Shown here: piece by piece, positions 24,701 through 32,928 of the stretch
How the letters are laid out: every line of letters starts with the position of its first letter
Position numbering within the stretch: the stretch's first letter is position 1
Assembly (NCBI RefSeq): GCF_039233145.1
Contig: NZ_CP136419.1
Location: 2,516,001-2,580,000, forward strand
Length of the DNA: 64,000 nt
DNA from: Moorella humiferrea
Lineage (GTDB): Bacteria > Bacillota > DSM-521 > Neomoorellales > Neomoorellaceae
Direction: 5' to 3'
Made by a program: the position numbers and the translations under genes
The notes under the pieces: generated by a model
Told to the model about the DNA's origin: nothing
Databases searched by the model: none
What the model saw: the letters and a program-made list of their open reading frames with translations, nothing else

Positions 24701-25490
24701 CGCGGCTGGAAAAGTCGGCCTGGCGCCGGGCGTCGTTGGCGTCGGGGCTGAAGGCCGGCCGTACGGATTCGCTCGCCCCCACCACCAGGGCGTTCTTGCT
24801 GTTGGCCTCTGTCGTCAGGGTCCCCTGGACCGGCCCGCTGTTGCCGGCGCCGAAAATAGGCAGGAAATCGGGATGCAGGCGGACAAAGCTGTCAATCTGG
24901 GCAGCAGCGTCGCGGTAGGCGTTGGGGCCGCCGCCCCAGCCGTCGACGTGGATGCGGACGCCGGCATCGTAGGCGGGGCGGAAGAGGCGGGAAAGGTCTT
25001 CAGGGATCGCCATTTCGCCCCTGGAGTTCAACAGGCCCTGGAAATAGATGCTCGCCCCTGGGGCGATGCCGCGGTACTGGCCGTTTGAGGCGGCACCGGT
25101 GCCGGCGATGATGCCGGCCATGTGGGTGCCGTGGCCGACAGGGTCGTCGGCCCTTTCCCGGTCGGCCCAGCTCTTGAGCATGACCACCTTGGGCATCTGG
25201 CCGGGAGCGCCCTGCAGGTCGGGGTGAATGTCGCTGATGCTCCCGGCATCCAGGCCGCTGTCGGCCAGACCGACAATCTCGCCCCGACCGGTAAGGCCGG
25301 CCGGCGCCACCAGACCGGGCGCCGCAAGGGGGCGGGCCCCGATAATATCGGCGGCGCGGTCGGTGAGGAAGCCCCGGCCCTGCCGCCCGGGGGGATGTCC
25401 CAGGAGGACTAAAAGGAGCAAGGATAAAGAAAGGTAAAGGAGAGCGACAACGTTCTTTGTTTTATGTAAACTATAAGATTCTTTGCTCAT
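21774..25490 (-). CDS. Cell-surface subtilisin-like protease (S8) with three SLH repeats
   Basis: 1238 residues. A membrane/signal segment (VVALLYLSLSLLLLVLLG) is followed by a subtilase domain with its triad: Asp in GEIVGLADSGLDAG, His in VGHGTHMAGIIAG and Ser in QDGTSQAAAVAGGAAAV. A P-domain-like beta sandwich comes next (FRATLAWTDPAGTPGEAALVNDLDMVV), then several hundred residues of beta repeats with L-x-D-G-x-x-Y/T-x-L units. The C-terminal 250 residues hold three SLH repeats (FWDTVGHWAEADIKKMTARGIL; FSDAAAIPSWARGAVAAAGAKGL; FRDWNEIPTWGREAVASAWTYGL). I chose the ATG at 25490 because GGGGGAG precedes it and the signal sequence follows at once; the frame is open 70 codons further upstream. 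It probably processes or degrades proteins at the wall. Confidence 0.88.
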   Translation of the reverse strand: MSKESYSLHKTKNVVALLYLSLSLLLLVLLGHPPGRQGRGFLTDRAADIIGARPLAAPGLVAPAGLTGRGEIVGLADSGLDAGSISDIHPDLQGAPGQMPKVVMLKSWADRERADDPVGHGTHMAGIIAGTGAASNGQYRGIAPGASIYFQGLLNSRGEMAIPEDLSRLFRPAYDAGVRIHVDGWGGGPNAYRDAAAQIDSFVRLHPDFLPIFGAGNSGPVQGTLTTEANSKNALVVGASESVRPAFSPDANDARRQADFSSRGPTGDGRLKPDILAPGTGIVAPRSRQVEGNFPANESYTVQDGTSQAAAVAGGAAAVLRQYLKSIGFADPSAALMKAALVGCAWTPPEGPTDAFPGILDLAGTVLALEEKTMHLVDYGDGLATGQEMTFQVTVTDTAAPFRATLAWTDPAGTPGEAALVNDLDMVVIAPDGRQFFGNDYTGAGKADRRNNLEKVYIKDPPPGTYIVKVQAVTVNKSALPGTGQPVQDFALAFGQPLERGVVAVAAGSSVTLSDGRTITAPPGGIKNCVDGVAVPADAAHILPGSDVYLGPQTLYIAGRSWQAAGVQALETGQGNLFLKINSQARTGGYYFNPAGSLSVNNRSGGAADLPPGFSLAATLNPATQTLWRVLVGYQEKEGILARIDLEKRELWLLGRDAPYTFSPDVAVTFADKLVDAGRADLPYGAAGRAEPGSLVPGMAVRLVLDPTTGLVEYIAVKRELALGQVTRVDGNSLTLATGATYTLFPGAPIKRDGEPAQMAAVRPGDWAVLNLMPGSRETIALTAYSTVTYGRVLYVSPDRRRLYLMDYANQFRLFELDDGTQVFRWGLPVDAVTLSTGDWVRLTAVPGQEKAWRVDIASQVTETEKVLASVDGRQGLLRTADGSSYTLSERTLVTINGYRVDAAGLPAWVPVNLTLLDGLEGSVLAQVAATSLPGAAPPQLAVSVLPGVGGIILKGTTTADRLYLNYDDGGQEIILPDARGNFQRPLPSGEKGILLVALDRATGGVTGRKIDLQSAAGEGFWDTVGHWAEADIKKMTARGILAGYEDGSFRPDIPVRRVELVAMLARLAGWASGGGEAPTFSDAAAIPSWARGAVAAAGAKGLVAGYEDGTFRPERPVSRVEAAAFFTRYLEIVSKGTGNGSAADAATPPSGASAPLPAASPAGKAGSSPLGTFGTPVSSTPAVADIFRDWNEIPTWGREAVASAWTYGLMRGVAPDVFAPLSPLTRAQAAAVLARVK

Positions 25491-25600
25491 ATGTATAACT
25501 CCCCCAGGCAAATTGAGCCCTGCGGTAAGGCCGGTGCCCGTTATATAATGGTGCCGAGGACAATTGCCCAAGGGCCCAGGCCCATGACGGGCACGGGCCT

Positions 25601-26329
25601 TTAGCCCCCTTTGGCCTGCCGCATCACCGCCATCATAAACTTCGGCAGGGCCGCAGTCCTTTTGACCCGGGCGGGTTCCCGGAGCACCCGGTACAGCCAC
25701 TCTAAATTCAGCCTCTGCACCCAGGCCGGCGCCCGCTTCGCCCTTCCGGCCAGGACGTCGAAGCTGCCGCCAACGCCTACGGCCACCGGCACGCCGAGCT
25801 CTTTGAGATGCGCGGCGATCCAGTACTCCTGCCGTGGGGCTCCCAGGGCCACAAAGAGGATGTGGGGCCGCGCCGCCTTGATGTCCGCGATAAGGCGGGG
25901 CATCTCATCACGCGACAGGTAGCCGTGGGCGGTGCCGGCAATCACCAGGCCGGGGTTTTCCCTCTGAAGTCTTGCCGCCGCCTCCTTCGCCACGCCCGGA
26001 GCGGCGCCGTAAAGGAAAAAGCGCCAGCCCTGCCGGGCGCCTTCGGCGGCCAGGGCCTGGAGGAGGTCGATGCCCGTTACCCGCTCCGGCAGAGGCGTCC
26101 CGAGCTTCCTTGCCGCCCAGAGGATGCCGGCGCCGTCGGCCGTCACGAGATGGGCGCGGTTGATGACGGCTTGCAGCTCCGGCTCACGGGAGGCCCGGTA
26201 GGCGATTTCGGCGTTCAAAGTGACTATGTGATGGGGGGTACCGGCGGCGATAAACTCCTTCACCCGGTCTACGGCCGCGGCCAGGGTGAGGACGTCGACC
26301 CGGCTGCCCAGAATATAGCAACTTGACAT
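25601..26329 (-). CDS. tagA: WecB/TagA/CpsF family glycosyltransferase
   Basis: 242 residues from the ATG at 26329. Family motifs are LNAEIAYRASREPELQAVINRAHLVTADGAGILWAARKLG (the T-x-D-G-x-G substrate motif), ITGIDLLQALAA-type, FFLYGAAPGVAKEAAARL and LFVALGAPRQEYWIAAHL. TagA adds N-acetylmannosamine to undecaprenyl-linked GlcNAc at the start of wall-polymer linkage-unit synthesis. An LCP ligase gene lies upstream on the same strand and wecB (which makes UDP-ManNAc) is at 45.8 kb. AGAAGGAG lies about 11 bases before the ATG; a TTG eight codons upstream has no ribosome site. Confidence 0.88.
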   Translation of the reverse strand: MSSCYILGSRVDVLTLAAAVDRVKEFIAAGTPHHIVTLNAEIAYRASREPELQAVINRAHLVTADGAGILWAARKLGTPLPERVTGIDLLQALAAEGARQGWRFFLYGAAPGVAKEAAARLQRENPGLVIAGTAHGYLSRDEMPRLIADIKAARPHILFVALGAPRQEYWIAAHLKELGVPVAVGVGGSFDVLAGRAKRAPAWVQRLNLEWLYRVLREPARVKRTAALPKFMMAVMRQAKGG

Positions 26330-26420
26330 AAAACCGAAGGCTCCTTCTGCCAAATAGCAAACTTCATCCCGCCCGCCTGCGCCCGCGCCGAGCGGTGGCG
26401 GTTCCCGGACGACACGGCCT

Positions 26421-27380
26421 TTACCTCAGGTTAGGAATGGCCGCCAGGGTTTCCGCCAACTTCGCCTGATCTACTAGAAAATAGCTGATGCCGTTTAAGT
26501 ACCGCCCCTCGCCAGGCAGGGTGTGGGCGTTGACGGCGCTGCCGTTTAAATCCTTCATGCTGAGGGCCAGGGATAGCATTTCCTTTACGCTCAAATTGGT
26601 GGTGACTTCCTTGCTGATTTCGTTGATCAATTTGGGGATCTTGGGGATGGTGCCAAGCTTTAAAGTCTGGTCGACCAAGGCCTTTAAAAACTTCTGCTGG
26701 CGCCCGATTCTGGTGATGTCCCCTTCAGGATCGAAACGGTAGCGCACATATCCCAGGGCGTCGTGGCCGTTTAAATGCTGGAACCCCGGCCGGAGGTTGA
26801 TGCCTTCCTCCGGATAGTACATGCGCTTGTCCACGTCGATATCGACCCCGCCCAGGATGTCGATGATCCTGGCGAACCCCTGGAAGTCCACTTCCACATA
26901 TTTATCGACGTGGGTGCCGAGGAAATCGTTGATGGTGTCCATCAATAGCTGGGGGCCGCCGTAGGCGTGGGCGGCGTTGATTTTATCATAGCCGTGACCA
27001 GGGATTTTCACCCGGGTGTCCCGGGGAATGGAGAGGAGGTCGACCCCGGGTTTCTGGGGATCGAGGACCGCCAGGATGATGGTGTCGGAGCGAGAGGGCT
27101 CGTTGGCCTGACGGCGATCAACCCCGATGAGGAGGATGGTCTGGGGCCGGTTAGGTGCCGCCTCGGCCACGCCGTCCGTCTTGTCACTCCGTCCCAGGCT
27201 TAAGTCTCCAGTAATCCACAGGGCGGCCAGATGGTAACCGGCGAAGGCGAAGGCGGCAAAGATAAAAAGGGCCAGCACGGTCAGGCTTAAAACCAGGGGG
27301 AAAGTGCGTTTACGGCGCCCCTTGGCCAGGGCCGCCCCTTCACCCCAAAACTCTGTTTGCGGCCTTTCTGACGTTGCCAT
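26421..27380 (-). CDS. LytR-CpsA-Psr (LCP) family wall-polymer ligase
   Basis: 319 residues. A short cytoplasmic tail and one membrane segment (FPLVLSLTVLALFIFAAFAFAGY) precede the LCP domain: TILLIGVDRRQANEPSRSDTIILAVLDPQKPGVDLLSIPRDTRVKI and GGVDIDVDKRMYY, HLNGHDALGYVRYRF with the family's conserved Arg and Asp residues that hold the polyprenyl pyrophosphate. LCP enzymes move anionic or secondary wall polymers from the lipid carrier to peptidoglycan. Here the product may be the SLH-binding polymer, given the many SLH proteins nearby. GGAGG precedes the ATG. TagA follows 91 bases downstream. Confidence 0.9.
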   Translation of the reverse strand: MATSERPQTEFWGEGAALAKGRRKRTFPLVLSLTVLALFIFAAFAFAGYHLAALWITGDLSLGRSDKTDGVAEAAPNRPQTILLIGVDRRQANEPSRSDTIILAVLDPQKPGVDLLSIPRDTRVKIPGHGYDKINAAHAYGGPQLLMDTINDFLGTHVDKYVEVDFQGFARIIDILGGVDIDVDKRMYYPEEGINLRPGFQHLNGHDALGYVRYRFDPEGDITRIGRQQKFLKALVDQTLKLGTIPKIPKLINEISKEVTTNLSVKEMLSLALSMKDLNGSAVNAHTLPGEGRYLNGISYFLVDQAKLAETLAAIPNLR

Positions 27381-27444
27381 GGACTTTCCTCCAGACTTTA
27401 TAGACGTTTTGCGTCCCTGAAAGGTTTCAACGTGGTTGATAAAG

Positions 27445-27468
27445 AAGGGGCGCTGTCATACGCCCCTT
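27445..27468. terminator. Hairpin in the 27.4 kb intergenic region
   Basis: AAGGGGCG (27445-27452) pairs with CGCCCCTT (27461-27468). No long T-run follows, so its role is unclear. It lies upstream of the LCP gene on the minus strand and upstream of the small plus-strand gene at 27709. Confidence 0.35.
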
Positions 27469-27579
27469 TATGCCGTTGCCGCCATAACAGTTTTAAATTC
27501 GACACAAAGGCCGCGATTCCTTTCGTCACTTTTTTGTCCTGACGAGGAGAAATAATTGCAATTTTTTTTCAAGCTATAA

Positions 27580-27609
27580 TTCACAAAGTACCCGGCTTTA
27601 TGCTATAAT
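27580..27609 (+). promoter_or_regulatory. Promoter of the 61-residue gene
   Basis: TTCACA (27580-27585) and TATAAT (27604-27609) are 18 bases apart; TGC before the -10 box makes it an extended type. Transcription would begin at the start of the leader hairpin. Confidence 0.65.
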
Positions 27610-27612
27610 AAA

Positions 27613-27674
27613 AACGGGGGAAACGAGAGATACTATTTAACAAAAGAATATAGTTTTCTGCCATAGCCCCCGTT
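27613..27674 (+). promoter_or_regulatory. Long hairpin forming the 5' leader of the small gene
   Basis: AACGGGGG (27613-27620) pairs perfectly with CCCCCGTT (27667-27674), enclosing 46 bases that contain a weaker inner pairing (ACTATTT with AATATAGT). The hairpin begins almost at the transcript start and ends 34 bases before the ATG. It could stabilise the 5' end or control access to the ribosome site. Confidence 0.45.
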
Positions 27675-27708
27675 TACTTATTTATAACGAAGAAGGGAGG
27701 CACCAGCA

Positions 27709-27894
27709 ATGCTAAAGGACATCCAGCGCAATCTCCTCCGCGAACGCAAGGCGCTCTTGGAGCAGTGGGCCTACGCTTCGGAAAAGGATCGGCCCCACCT
27801 GCTTGTCAGGATCATGGACATTGACGAGCAGCTCGAACTGGGTAAAGTAAAGAGCAGGCCCCGGGCCAGGCTTCCCAAGCGAAATGTGGTCTAG
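27709..27894 (+). CDS. Small charged protein of unknown function
   Basis: 61 residues, MLKDIQRNLLRERKALLEQWAY..., helical and basic, ending in an Arg/Pro-rich tail (KSRPRARLPKRNVV). A strong AGGGAGG site, a good promoter, a structured leader and a terminator on both sides show it is a real, separately transcribed gene. I do not recognise the family. The helical hairpin layout and size recall small regulators such as Spo0E phosphatases, but the SQELD signature is absent. Confidence 0.6.
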   Translation: MLKDIQRNLLRERKALLEQWAYASEKDRPHLLVRIMDIDEQLELGKVKSRPRARLPKRNVV

Positions 27895-27909
27895 GAGGAG
27901 TAAGAAAAG

Positions 27910-27935
27910 GCGCGGTTTTCCACCGCGCTTTTTCG
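27910..27935. terminator. Bidirectional rho-independent terminator
   Basis: GCGCGGT (27910-27916) pairs with ACCGCGC (27922-27928), followed by TTTTTCGCTTTT on the plus strand and by CTTTTCTTA on the minus strand. It separates the small plus-strand gene from the converging tetR gene. Confidence 0.8.
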
Positions 27936-27941
27936 CTTTTA

Positions 27942-28556
27942 TTAACGGCCGATTCCCTTTAAGACCACTGCCGCCGCTTCGGCGGCGACGGCCTCCACAT
28001 TTAAGGTTTCTTTGCCGTAAAAGGCGAGGCGGTGGCCCAGGGACAGTATAAATCCGGTGATAAAGGCGGCCGCAAGCTCCGGAGGCACTGGCCGCATCTC
28101 GCCCCGTTCCGCGGCGCCCTTAAGGTATATTTCCAGGCGGCGGCGCAGTTCCTCGTTGGCGGCCAGGAGCAGCCGGTGGGTGGCGGCGTCGATGGGCGGG
28201 TAGTCGCTTAAGAGAATTCTGGCAATTTCCCGGTTCTCCTGAAAGTAGGCGAGGTTCTCCCGAAAAAAACGCTGCAAAAAATCCGCTAAGGTCGGCTCGC
28301 GCGTGATTTCCTGGAGATGGTCCAGGTGGTCTTTGAGGAGCTGGAGCAGCAGCTGCTGGAAGAGGTCTTTCTTGCTGCGAAAATACTCGTAGACCGTCCC
28401 CTTCCCCACCCCGGCGGCCGCGGCGATGTCGGCTATTTTGGCCTGGTAAAACCCCCGCTCGGCAAAAACGCCGACGGCGGCCGCCATGATCTGCTGGCGT
28501 TTGTCCTCCGCGCCCCGGTTCACGCTCCTCCCCTCCCCTCTGTCCATTGTTGCCAT
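27942..28556 (-). CDS. TetR/AcrR-family repressor of the RND efflux operon
   Basis: 204 residues. The N-terminal helix-turn-helix reads RQQIMAAAVGVFAERGFYQAKIADIAAAAGVGKGTVYEYFRSKKDLFQQ; the rest is a helical ligand domain of the AcrR/FadR type. It is the last gene of the operon (5 bases after the RND pump stop). The likely target is the palindrome at 32902-32917 in the operon promoter. Two starts are possible: ATG 28556 with TAGGAG close by, or a GTG 33 bases downstream right behind a purine-rich GGGGAGG. Confidence 0.85.
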   Translation of the reverse strand: MATMDRGEGRSVNRGAEDKRQQIMAAAVGVFAERGFYQAKIADIAAAAGVGKGTVYEYFRSKKDLFQQLLLQLLKDHLDHLQEITREPTLADFLQRFFRENLAYFQENREIARILLSDYPPIDAATHRLLLAANEELRRRLEIYLKGAAERGEMRPVPPELAAAFITGFILSLGHRLAFYGKETLNVEAVAAEAAAVVLKGIGR

Positions 28557-28561
28557 ATCTC

Positions 28562-31500
28562 CTACACCTCTACCCCCCGCCGGCGCCCCGGGGAACCGAA
28601 AAGATGCTTTAGTCCCCGGCCGAGGTCCTCAAAAATAGTGTAAAGGACCGGCACCAGGATGAGAGTCAGCACCGTTGAAGCGAGCAAACCGCCCACGACG
28701 GCGGTGGCCAGGCCGGCTTCCATTTCCGCCCCTTCGCCGATGCCGGCGGCCAGGGGCAGCATGGCCAGGACAGTGGTCAGGGCCGTCATGAGGATGGGCC
28801 GCAGGCGGGTGCGGCCGGCCGCCAGGATGGCTTCTTCCCGCGGCATTCCTTCCCGCCGCAGGACGTTGATGTAGTCGACGAGGATGATGGCGTTGGAAAG
28901 GACGATGCCGGCCAGCATGATGACGCCGATAAAGGCGACGACGTTAAAGGTCCTGCCCGTAAACATAAGGGCGGCCACCACCCCCGTCAGGGATACGGGA
29001 ATGGAAAACATGATGATGAAGGGATGGAAGAAGGATTCGAACTGGGCCGCCATGACCAGATATACCAGGACCACGGCCATAATGAGGGCCAACCCTAGCT
29101 GGCCGAAGGTTTCGTTCATCATTTCCGTTTGGCCGGTGTAGTCGACGCTGTAGCCGGGCGGCAGCTGGAGCTGGGCCATCTGGGCCTGCACGTCTTTTAA
29201 CACCGCCGCCAGTGGCCGCGTGCCGTTCAAATTGGCTGTGATGCTGGCCACCCGGTCCTGGTTGTAGCGGTAGATGGTGCTGGGGGTGGTGTCCAGCTTC
29301 AAATCGGCAACGGCCTTTATGGGCACCTGTACTCCCAGGGGTGACAGGACCGTCAGGTTTTCCAGATCGGCGATGCTGTGACGCAGGCCTTCTGGCAGGG
29401 AGACGCGGACGTCATACTCTTCACCACCGGTGCGGTAGCGGGTGGCCACCGTGCCGCCGACGGCCGTGGCTACCGCGGCGCCTATCTGTCCGGCCCCCAG
29501 CCGGTACAGGGCGGCCCTTTCCCTGTCGACGATGATTTCCACCTGGGGCCGCCCTTTGCTGATACTGTTTTCCACGCCCGCGGTTCCGGGTACGGCGGCC
29601 ACCAGCTGCTGTCCCTTTTCGGCCAGCTCTTTCAGCCGCTCGAGGTCAGATCCATGAATATCCACCTGGATGGGGGCCCCGCTCATGGAACCGCCGAAGC
29701 TGGAGGTGGCGGTCACGTTTATTTTGGCGCCGGCAATTTTACTGGTCTGAACGCGGATTGCCTCCGCCACCTCGGCGGCACTGCGGCGGCGCTGCTCCAG
29801 GGGCACAAGGTTGATATTAAGGCTGGCCGCCTCCGGCGTCTCGCCGCTCATAAAGGTATGCGTACCTCCGGAGCTACCGATCTGCTGGTAGATGCTCTGA
29901 ACCTCCGGCTGCTGCCGGACGATGTTTGCTACCTCGTCAGCCACCGCGGCGGTGGTTTCCAGGCCGGTGCCCTTCGGCAGTTCAATGGTGACGGTGACTG
30001 TTCCTTCGTCGGTAGCCGGCAGGAATTCCACCCCGACGGCCGGCACCAGGGCCAAGCTGGCGATGAACACAGTCGCCACCGCCGCCACCGTCAGCTTGCG
30101 GTGCCTCAGGGCCCAGCGTAAAAAGCGGCTGTAGGCGCCGCTCAAGCGCACCATCCACAGACCGTTAACCAAGCCGTGCCAGAAGCTGCGGGCCTCCACA
30201 GGTTCGGGGGGTAGATCGCCGGCCAACAGGCGGGCCGCCACCGTGGGCGTAACGGTCATGGAAACGGCCAGGGAGGCCATGAGGGAAAAGGCTACCGTCA
30301 GGGCCAGGGGGCCGAAAATCTGCTTGGCCATGCCTTCGACGAAGGCAATGGGCAGGAAGACGGATACGGTGGTCAGGGTGGAGGCCACCACGGCCGTCAG
30401 GACCTGGCGGGTGCCCGCCACCGCCGCCGTAAAGGGGTCCCTTCCTTCCTGGCGGTGGCGGTAGATGTTGTCGAAGACGACGATGGCGTCGTCGACCATG
30501 CGCCCTATGCCCAGGGAAAGGCCGCCCAGGGTCATCATGTTTAAAGTCATCTTGCCGAAATAGACCAGGACGAAGGTCGTAATTACCGAAATAGGAATGG
30601 TCAGGCCGATGACCAGGGTGGCGCGCAAATGGCGTAAGAAAATGAAAATGATGAGCATGGCTAAGAGACCGCCGAGGAACATATCCCGGTAGACGCCGCC
30701 GATGGCCCTCTCAATATATTGAGATTGGTCGACCACGGGAGTGAGGGTCACCCCCGGGGGCAGTTCCTTCTGCAGCTCCTGGACGGCCTGTTTGACGGCA
30801 TGGGCGATTTGCACCGTGTTGCCGCTGGTCTGCTTCTGGATGGAAATGCCGACGGCCGGGCGGCCGTTGTACAGGGCATATTGCTGCCGCTCGGCATGGT
30901 AGTCACGCACTTCGGCTATATCCCCCAGGCGCACGGGCCCAGAGGGGGTCGAGATGGATATCCGGCGAATCTCTTCCAGGTCCTGAAACTCGCCGTTCAC
31001 GCGGACCAGGACGTCCTTGCCGGCGTCCGCCACCTTGCCGGCGGAAAAGGTGTTGTTTTCGGACTGCAGGGCCTGCACCACCTGGCTGATGGAAAGGCCG
31101 TAAAGTTGCAGCCGGGCCGGATCGACCAGCACCTGGATCTCCCGCTCCAGCCCCCCGGTGATGTTAACGGCGGCCACGCCGTTCAAGCGTTCAAGGCGGC
31201 CTTTAACAGTGTTCTCGGCCAGGTCTTTCAGACGTTCCTCGTCCATGTCACCATAGAGGGCCAGGGTCATCACCGGCATCATGTTGGGGTCGAATTTGAC
31301 GACCGTCGGCTTCTCGGCGGCATCCGGCAGGAAGCGCTCCACCTGGTCCACCTTTTCCCGCATGTTGAGGGCCGCGAAATCCATATCCTGGCCCCATTCG
31401 AACTCCAGGAGGACGATGGAAGTGCCGGACATGCTGTACGACAGTATGTTTTTAACGCCCTGGACCGTGCCCAGTACGTCTTCCAGGGGCCTGGTCACCG

Positions 31501-31684
31501 CCTTTTCAATTTCTTCCGGCCCTGCCCCCTGGTAAGAAGTGATCACCGCGGCATAGGGAAGATTTAAGTTGGGCAAAAGATCGATGCTCAGGCGCGCAAG
31601 GGCCATGCTCCCCAGGAGGAGGGCCACGATGACGGCCACGGTTACGGCCACCGGGCGTTTGACCAGGGCCTCAAGCCAGTTCAT
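28562..31684 (-). CDS. RND-family multidrug efflux pump (HAE1/AcrB type)
   Basis: 1040 residues with 12 membrane segments and two large outer loops. The proton-relay acids are in the fourth membrane segment, LGGLSLGIGRMVDDAIVVFDNIYRH. Other family motifs are GAGPEEIEKAVTRPLEDVL near the N-terminus, MTVTPTVAARLL, and GIVLSNAIILVDYINVLR plus RLRPILMTALTTVLAMLPLA near the C-terminus. The start overlaps the adaptor stop as ATGA. It pumps hydrophobic compounds outward using proton entry. No outer-membrane factor is encoded in this operon; the TolC-like gene at 8.7 kb is the only one in the window. Confidence 0.93.
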   Translation of the reverse strand: MNWLEALVKRPVAVTVAVIVALLLGSMALARLSIDLLPNLNLPYAAVITSYQGAGPEEIEKAVTRPLEDVLGTVQGVKNILSYSMSGTSIVLLEFEWGQDMDFAALNMREKVDQVERFLPDAAEKPTVVKFDPNMMPVMTLALYGDMDEERLKDLAENTVKGRLERLNGVAAVNITGGLEREIQVLVDPARLQLYGLSISQVVQALQSENNTFSAGKVADAGKDVLVRVNGEFQDLEEIRRISISTPSGPVRLGDIAEVRDYHAERQQYALYNGRPAVGISIQKQTSGNTVQIAHAVKQAVQELQKELPPGVTLTPVVDQSQYIERAIGGVYRDMFLGGLLAMLIIFIFLRHLRATLVIGLTIPISVITTFVLVYFGKMTLNMMTLGGLSLGIGRMVDDAIVVFDNIYRHRQEGRDPFTAAVAGTRQVLTAVVASTLTTVSVFLPIAFVEGMAKQIFGPLALTVAFSLMASLAVSMTVTPTVAARLLAGDLPPEPVEARSFWHGLVNGLWMVRLSGAYSRFLRWALRHRKLTVAAVATVFIASLALVPAVGVEFLPATDEGTVTVTIELPKGTGLETTAAVADEVANIVRQQPEVQSIYQQIGSSGGTHTFMSGETPEAASLNINLVPLEQRRRSAAEVAEAIRVQTSKIAGAKINVTATSSFGGSMSGAPIQVDIHGSDLERLKELAEKGQQLVAAVPGTAGVENSISKGRPQVEIIVDRERAALYRLGAGQIGAAVATAVGGTVATRYRTGGEEYDVRVSLPEGLRHSIADLENLTVLSPLGVQVPIKAVADLKLDTTPSTIYRYNQDRVASITANLNGTRPLAAVLKDVQAQMAQLQLPPGYSVDYTGQTEMMNETFGQLGLALIMAVVLVYLVMAAQFESFFHPFIIMFSIPVSLTGVVAALMFTGRTFNVVAFIGVIMLAGIVLSNAIILVDYINVLRREGMPREEAILAAGRTRLRPILMTALTTVLAMLPLAAGIGEGAEMEAGLATAVVGGLLASTVLTLILVPVLYTIFEDLGRGLKHLFGSPGRRRGVEV

Positions 31685-32859
31685 TCCTTGGCACCCCCGT
31701 TCACCACTTCTACCGGCTGGCCTTCGCTGATGAAGTCTTGTCCTTTGACGATAATGCTGTCTCCGGCGGTCAGGCCTTTAACTATCTCCACCTTTTCGTC
31801 GCCGGCAACACCTGTGGTGACGGGACGGCCTACTGCTTTACCGTCAACGACGGTATAGACCACGTCCTGGGTGCCCCTTTTGACGACGGCGTTTTTGGGA
31901 ACGAGAAGGGCATTGTCAACCCGCCTGGTGGTGTAGGTAACCGTGGCGGTCATTCCCGGCTTAACCCCTGCAGGGGGATCGGGAAGATCGATCTTCACTT
32001 TGAAGACGCGCGAAGCTTCTTCGGCCGCCGGACCTACACTTGCCACACGGCCTTGGAGCTTCCCGTCCACCGCCGGGATTTCCACGTTTACTTCCCCGCC
32101 GGGTTTAAGGTAGTTGACGTCTTCTTCGGTGACGCCGATCTCCACCTGCAGACTGCCGGTAGTTACCAGGGTGACCAGGGGCCCCTGGGCCAGGGCCCCA
32201 GGTTCCACCAGACGCGCCGCCACCTCGCCGTCGACGGGCGCCTTCACATATGTATTATCCAGGGCTGTCTGGGCCTGGCGCACCCCCGCCTCGGCGGCGG
32301 CAATCCGGGCACGGGCGGCCTCCATGGAAGCGCGGGCGGCGGCCAGATTCTCCCGGCTGACGGTGGCTGCCAAGTTAGCGGCGTCCAGCTGCTGCCGCGA
32401 AGCGGCCCCCTGATCGTAGAGGGTCTGGATGCGCTGCAGGTTGGCCGCGTCCATGGCCGCCTGGGCTTCGGCCTGCTTCAGGGCGGCCCCGGCCTGCTCC
32501 AGGCCCAGCTGCGCCTGCTCCAGGGTCGCCTGGGCCTGCTCCAGACTCGCCGCTTGGACGGCGTTGTCCAGTTCGGCTATTACCTGGCCCTGGCTTACTT
32601 TATCACCGACGTTTACATAAACGGCCTTTACCTTGCCTGTGGCGGCAGCCATCACCTGGACCGTGGTCCCGGCCCGGACGATGCCCGTTACCCTTACCAT
32701 TTGGGCGATGCTGCCTCGCTTGACCTGCGCCAGCTCCACCGCCACCGGCGGAACTGCCGTCGCGCCGGCCTGCTTTTTGCTGCCGCATCCCCCGAGGATG
32801 GCGGCCAGCATGACGGCCGCGATGATGCAAAAAAACGCCTTTCTCCGTCCCCTGTTCAC
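31681..32859 (-). CDS. RND efflux periplasmic adaptor, lipoprotein
   Basis: 392 residues. The signal sequence ends in a lipobox, MLAAILGGCGSKKQ, so the mature protein is anchored to the membrane through a lipid on Cys. It then has the lipoyl half domain (TGKVKAVYVNVGDKVSQGQVIAELD), an alanine/glutamine-rich coiled hairpin, the second lipoyl half (APVDGEVAARLVEPGALAQG), and the beta-barrel and membrane-proximal domains (PGMTATVTYTT ... VPKNAVVKRGTQDVVYTV). It works as partner of the pump encoded next. First gene of the operon. Confidence 0.92.
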   Translation of the reverse strand: MNRGRRKAFFCIIAAVMLAAILGGCGSKKQAGATAVPPVAVELAQVKRGSIAQMVRVTGIVRAGTTVQVMAAATGKVKAVYVNVGDKVSQGQVIAELDNAVQAASLEQAQATLEQAQLGLEQAGAALKQAEAQAAMDAANLQRIQTLYDQGAASRQQLDAANLAATVSRENLAAARASMEAARARIAAAEAGVRQAQTALDNTYVKAPVDGEVAARLVEPGALAQGPLVTLVTTGSLQVEIGVTEEDVNYLKPGGEVNVEIPAVDGKLQGRVASVGPAAEEASRVFKVKIDLPDPPAGVKPGMTATVTYTTRRVDNALLVPKNAVVKRGTQDVVYTVVDGKAVGRPVTTGVAGDEKVEIVKGLTAGDSIIVKGQDFISEGQPVEVVNGGAKE

Positions 32860-32901
32860 TGCCCTGTTCCCCTCTCCTCTGCAATTTTCTCCTTTTCAAT
32901 T

Positions 32902-32917
32902 CCGACCGGACGGTCGG
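32902..32917. promoter_or_regulatory. Operator palindrome of the RND operon
   Basis: CCGACCG-GA-CGGTCGG is a perfect 7-bp inverted repeat with a two-base centre, about 12 bases downstream of the -10 box. The GACCGnnCGGTC-type pattern is common for AcrR/TetR operators. The TetR-family protein at 27942-28556 is the natural ligand. Confidence 0.7.
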
Positions 32918-32928
32918 TCACTTTTTCC

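Noticed and set aside
24036-25088. Plus-strand frame opposite the subtilisin gene
   Set aside because: The catalytic triad and SLH repeats are on the minus strand; the plus frame has no features and is a shadow.
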